DNA of 64,000 nucleotides from the NCBI GenBank assembly GCA_017163975.1, contig JAFFSR010000218.1:4901501-4965500 (forward strand), written 5' to 3'. Source of the stretch: Anastatus disparis. Taxonomy: Eukaryota > Arthropoda > Insecta > Hymenoptera > Eupelmidae. Below, piece by piece: positions 60,038-64,000 of the stretch (position 1 is its first letter; every line of letters begins with the position of its first letter). Made by a program: the position numbers and the translations under genes. The notes below the pieces were generated by a model that was not told where the DNA came from, made no database searches, and saw only the letters and a program-made list of their open reading frames with translations.

Positions 60038-63000
60038 TCGACGTTAAATAGTCGATAATTTCAAGATTTTATTTTGGTTTTGAAGACCGAAGATCTACGT
60101 AGCCAAAGAATTGTGGATAATCGAAATAATTTTCATTTCAATCGTATATATTTCAAAGTACAAAACGCACAATTCATTAGAAGTTACGTATCGAAAATTA
60201 AATATTTGCATTCAGTTCATTGTTACATCAAACGTTATAATTTCATTGTCTTTTGGTGAGTACTAAATTTGTCTTTCTACGTTCTTTGCCTAACTTTATA
60301 ACATCAGTTTGGCCAACATTCAAGCAATGCTTTTTTATTTGCCTTACGTAGGAGCTAGTGCTTGAAAGAAAGTCGACATTAAATAGTCGCATAATGTAGT
60401 TATGTTATTTTCATCGATCAACGGCGTAAAATTTACTTTTAAATGAGAATGAAAATATTTGATTGAATTGAAGTCAAAATTTTAAATGTTTGTGATGGCG
60501 AACAGTAGTATCACTTTCTCAGTAGCAGATATTCATTATCAAATGGATAATCTCATCGAAATGAAATCGAATATCAAATTTGAAAAATTCAAATTTAAAA
60601 TGTTTCGGTGAAAAATTGACGTTAAATAGTCGTTTAACTTTATAGGTGGCAAATTTTAACAAAGCAACCTATAAATAGTCTTTCGTTAGACTTTTAAATC
60701 AATTATAAATTTTGTTTGTATTTTCTTTGATTTTTTTTTAAAAGAACGATGATTCATCAAAATAATTTTAATACCAAATTACCGTTGGAAAACAGTTTTT
60801 TTTAACTATTATCGTATATGTTGGCAAACTCCTACATAAATAACCAATACGTTAGCTCCGATTGTTTTAGTTTTTCTATTACGTGCAATGTATATTCTCG
60901 ATGATAAGTCGACGATAAATAGTCGCATAATACTTTTTTATTATCTTTGATGTAAGATATATTCTTCTATTTGACCAAAATACCATTTGTTTGAATAAGT
61001 ATTATACCGACAAAGTATTTTTTCACTAAATGGTTATTCCCATTCAAATTCGTATCTATTGGCACACTAAAACATACGTTATCGTTATTATTACTATTAG
61101 CACACTAAAACATATATTATCATTACTATTTCTTATGTTTTATGTCCGTAAAGTGCGTGTTTACGAAAATTTGACGTTAAATAGTCGAACCATCGAAATT
61201 ATCATGGACCAAAATATAATGAATGATTGCAATATCAGTTCTTCAAAAATCGACGTTAAATAGTCGTATTTTCAATCTGACTTACTCATATTTACAACTG
61301 TCGCTTATGATCAAATAAGTTCATTAATTTTTATTATCAGAAGATAAATTTTTCAATTCTTTTTTATATTTTTTAATAGAAACATTGTCACTTCAAAAAT
61401 ATTCAGTTATATAGTGATGAAGTCAATAATGAGATTCATTATCATATTATAAAAAAATGTTATTTTCGCCGAAATAACATTTATTGTTATAAGCTTCTAA
61501 AGCAAAATGATAAGCGAAAAGTAATTTTGTTGACATCGGTACATAGGCACATTATTGTATATTTTCATCATGTAAAAGAGGAGTCTTTATTTTGAACTTG
61601 CTACATTTGTATGGAAAAAATTCGACGGTAAATAGTCGTAGCCTCTATTAGTAGTCTCACTTATGGCAAATAAATATTTAATATATTGACATCGATTTTA
61701 ACTGTCACATTATTGTTAGATTTTGTTCAAAATAAGATTCTTTAATTTGAAAGATTCTTTTACTTTAACGAACTGCTGGCACGTTTCTATGAAGAAGTTA
61801 TTTCTGAAAAGAAAATAGACGTTAAATAGTCGTAGCCTCTATTAGTAGTCTCACTTATGGCAAATAAATATTCAATATATTGACATCGATTTTAACTGTC
61901 ACATTATTGTTAAATTTTGTTCAAAATAAGATTCTTTAATTTGAAAGATTCTTTTACTTTAAAGAACTGCTGGCACGTTTCTATGAAGAAGTTATTTCTG
62001 AAAAGAAAATAGACGTTAAATAGTCGTAGCTTCTATCAACCGCCTCAATTATTAAAATTTTCATTTTGCACATGACTTCACTATGAGTAAAATTAAATGA
62101 TGAATTGACATATTCCTATGGATATATGGATCAAGACAATCTTTTTAAATTTATATCTGAAATTTCGGTAACAATTCAGACCCAGTTTTAATTGACAAAT
62201 ATATTTGTTGTTTATTCTAAAATGTAAACAAAATATCACATTATATAAAAACGTCATTTTTACCAAAATAACGTTTAGTTATTAAACTATTAAGAAGGAA
62301 TAGGTGAAGTAACTTTATGTACATCGATACGAATTGGCACATTATTGTTACATTTTACGGGTATTAATTGATTTTAGCAAATTCTCTAATTTGAAATCTA
62401 TTTCGTTCTTCTTTTGATTAATACAGGCAATGAAATTATTGAAAGTTTATATTTTAATTCAATATTTCATTAAAGAATATTATTAAATATTCAACAATTA
62501 TTATATTTCATGTATTCGTTTATTTTCGGATACAAAGTCGAAGTTGAATAGTCGCAATCTGATGATTCTTTTACAAATATCGAGTTTTGGTCGAACTGAA
62601 TATATGTTTGATTGTTTTATTTTTTTTTGACATCATGTTTTCTGATAGTAAATTGGTCTCATAAATTTTCAGTTTGGCACTGGAAGTAGCTTCGTGGCAT
62701 TAATAAAATAGCTTCTTTGCTTGTTTTATCAAGAAACTAGTTATTTTAAGAAAATCGACGTTAAATAGTCGAAAGTTGAATGAACTACTTGAATCTTTGG
62801 AGCTTCAATTAACAAAATTAGTCATTTTGCATTGACGTTGTTCAACTTCACGCTGATTTTGATGAATTAAATTTATCATTCTATTTTGCGCTTTACTAAT
62901 TTACGCGTCATTAAAACGCAAATATATATTATTTCTAGTTCATGTTTAGTTAAATAATTAAAAATATGAGATTAAACTTGATGGATCTTTGAAGATATAT

Positions 63001-63893
63001 CGATGTTAAATAGTCGAACATTTCAAGATTTCAGTATTATTGTCTTTGATAAAAAAAAGCTGTTTTTAAAAGCTCCCAAAGATAAAGAAAATCGTGAGCT
63101 TGTCAAATTGAATATTCTTTATTTTTTTCTAAAATATCAATACATATATTTACGATATTTGACAAAATCGACGTTAAATAGTCGAATATTTCAAAACATG
63201 AATTTTTTGGTTTGGTTTTAAATAGCCAAAAATTCAGTATTCACATAAACATTATTAAGTTTGTAAGTGAAGGCCAGTTTTCATTATTTATTTCTGAACA
63301 ACTTTATCGCATTAGTTCCTACAGAAGTAATATAAGTTAATATTTATTTTTGGATTTTATTGAGAAACTAATCCTTTTAAGAAAGACGACGTTAAATAGT
63401 CGCAGCTTTCGATTCGACCATTTCAGATCAAAGTCTAATATTTCATTTTATTCATTCAATGTACTACAATAAATGCATTTGTGGTTACATTTGAAAAAAT
63501 TAAATTTCACATATTTTAGAATAAAATCAGGTTATCCGTGACAAATGATTTTATTTATATCGAAAAACTTTAATATTTCTGTATAATTTAATACCATGGT
63601 CTTTGTGTGATGAAAATTCGACGTTAAATAGTCGAATAATATTGATATAATTTTGAAACAAAATCGACGGTAAATAGTCGAATGTTTTGAGATTTAAATA
63701 TACTCAAGTTTTTAGAAATGAGTGAGTAAAAGTATATTTAAGTAAAAGTAGATTTGGCGTTAAATAGTCAAACAATTGGAGTTGTGAATTTCAGAAATTT
63801 TCATTAAAACACCAGATCGAAAATAGGTCAAACAGATGAATAATAAGTAATGAATGATATGTTGTTACAGAAGTATCGACGTTAAATAGTCGT
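60038..63893 (+). repeat. Hairpin-motif array E (18 hand-counted copies to the edge)
   Basis: Hand-read starts: 60038, 60373, 60617, 60909, 61172, 61250, 61622, 61816, 62010, 62538, 62755, 63000, 63168, 63386, 63618, 63664, 63754, 63876. The TTTGGC/GTCAAA form (one G.U) recurs at 63,753, equivalent to A 5540. CGAT/GTCG (U.G) occurs at 63000. Loop variants include GGTAAATA (61622, 63664) and GATAAATA (60909). Confidence 0.92.
61638..62025 (+). repeat. Two 194 bp tandem copies, one hairpin each
   Basis: 61,638-61,831 and 61,832-62,025 differ at only a few bases. The period is exactly one hairpin plus its spacer, which shows directly that the array grows by duplicating hairpin-spacer units. Confidence 0.95.
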
Positions 63894-64000
63894 AGCATCT
63901 AGTTTTTGAATCGATTATCTCAGATCAAAGTCTAATAATAATTTTTAGTCTTTCAATGCTCTAATATTAATGCATTTGTGGTTAAATTTTTACAAATTAC

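Larger units (their letters stand above)
59380..64000 (+). ncRNA. Unit E: candidate long noncoding RNA, runs off the window
   Basis: Exon 1 ends at 59,465 (GTAAGT). Intron 1 is 59,466-59,680 (TTTTGCAG). Exon 2 is 59,681-59,837 (GTAAGT). Exon 2 keeps the long form seen in B, but an indel shifts the frame after MIPILQ, so the B peptide is not conserved. Hairpins start at 60,038 and continue to the edge. E is the most diverged of the five in its spacers, yet promoter, splice sites and hairpins are kept. No long frame. Confidence 0.72.

Noticed and set aside
1947..63893. microRNA cluster
   Set aside because: The stems are only 4-6 bp with an 8-nt loop, far too short for Drosha/Dicer precursors.
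1947..63893. Dimeric DNA-binding site or replication origin repeats
   Set aside because: The arms change to different complementary sequences and to G.U forms specific to one strand, while the asymmetric loop is kept in one orientation. This fits RNA better than DNA recognition, although DNA binding is not excluded.
1947..63893. roX box or Pumilio sites
   Set aside because: The loop GUUAAAUA only loosely resembles GUUNUACG or UGUANAUA and matches neither. Only the general architecture (repeated stem-loops in a long RNA) is comparable.
1..64000. Integrated virus (for example polydnavirus-like) origin of the locus
   Set aside because: No capsid, polymerase or other viral-type genes are visible; the only large frames are the two paralogues and the transposase-like gene.

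Overview
The window is AT-rich eukaryotic nuclear DNA, most likely from an arthropod and probably an insect. The signs are GT-AG introns, TATA boxes about 30 bp upstream of start-like sequence, AATAAA clusters, several cut-and-paste DNA elements, a solo LTR and a tRNA-derived SINE. The species cannot be named from the sequence. There is no bacterial gene organisation.

Most of the window is one unusual system: five plus-strand transcription units in tandem (A about 1,250-9,940; B about 23,730-34,140; C about 34,640-42,700; D about 45,665-54,140; E about 59,380 to beyond the right edge). Each has a near-identical TATA promoter block, a short exon 1 with a GTAAGT donor, a roughly 200 bp intron and a short exon 2. 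Then come 4-9 kb without a long ORF, in which one short motif recurs about every 100-400 bp. The motif is an 8-nt loop, GTTAAATA, between complementary arms, usually TCGAC...GTCGA. I count 149 by hand (A 32, B 37, C 31, D 31, E at least 18), all in the same orientation. The arms change together (TCAAC/GTTGA, TTGGC/GCCAA, TGAC/GTCA), and the half-changed forms I saw give G.U pairs in the plus-strand RNA. This points to a selected RNA stem-loop, so I read the units as long noncoding RNAs that display tens of copies of one small hairpin. I do not recognise this family.

The cluster is evolving fast. A and D are a recent segmental duplication (1-11,385 and 44,416-56,665) that differ in the number of internal units, by a 1.07 kb solo LTR in D and by a DNA transposon at the end of the A copy. 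C is a mosaic with an A/D-like 5' part and a B-like 3' part. B has no 3' end of its own and runs into the promoter of C.

Between units A and B (11,386-23,600) lie a 3.48 kb DNA transposon with about 445 bp terminal inverted repeats and a frameshifted transposase-like gene, an AT-rich stretch, and two tandem minus-strand paralogous genes of unknown function (483 and 487 residues from the first ATG). These two have their own TATA boxes and share a gene-conversion-like patch. Small palindromic elements with TA or TTAA target duplications are scattered through the window, two of them inside array B.
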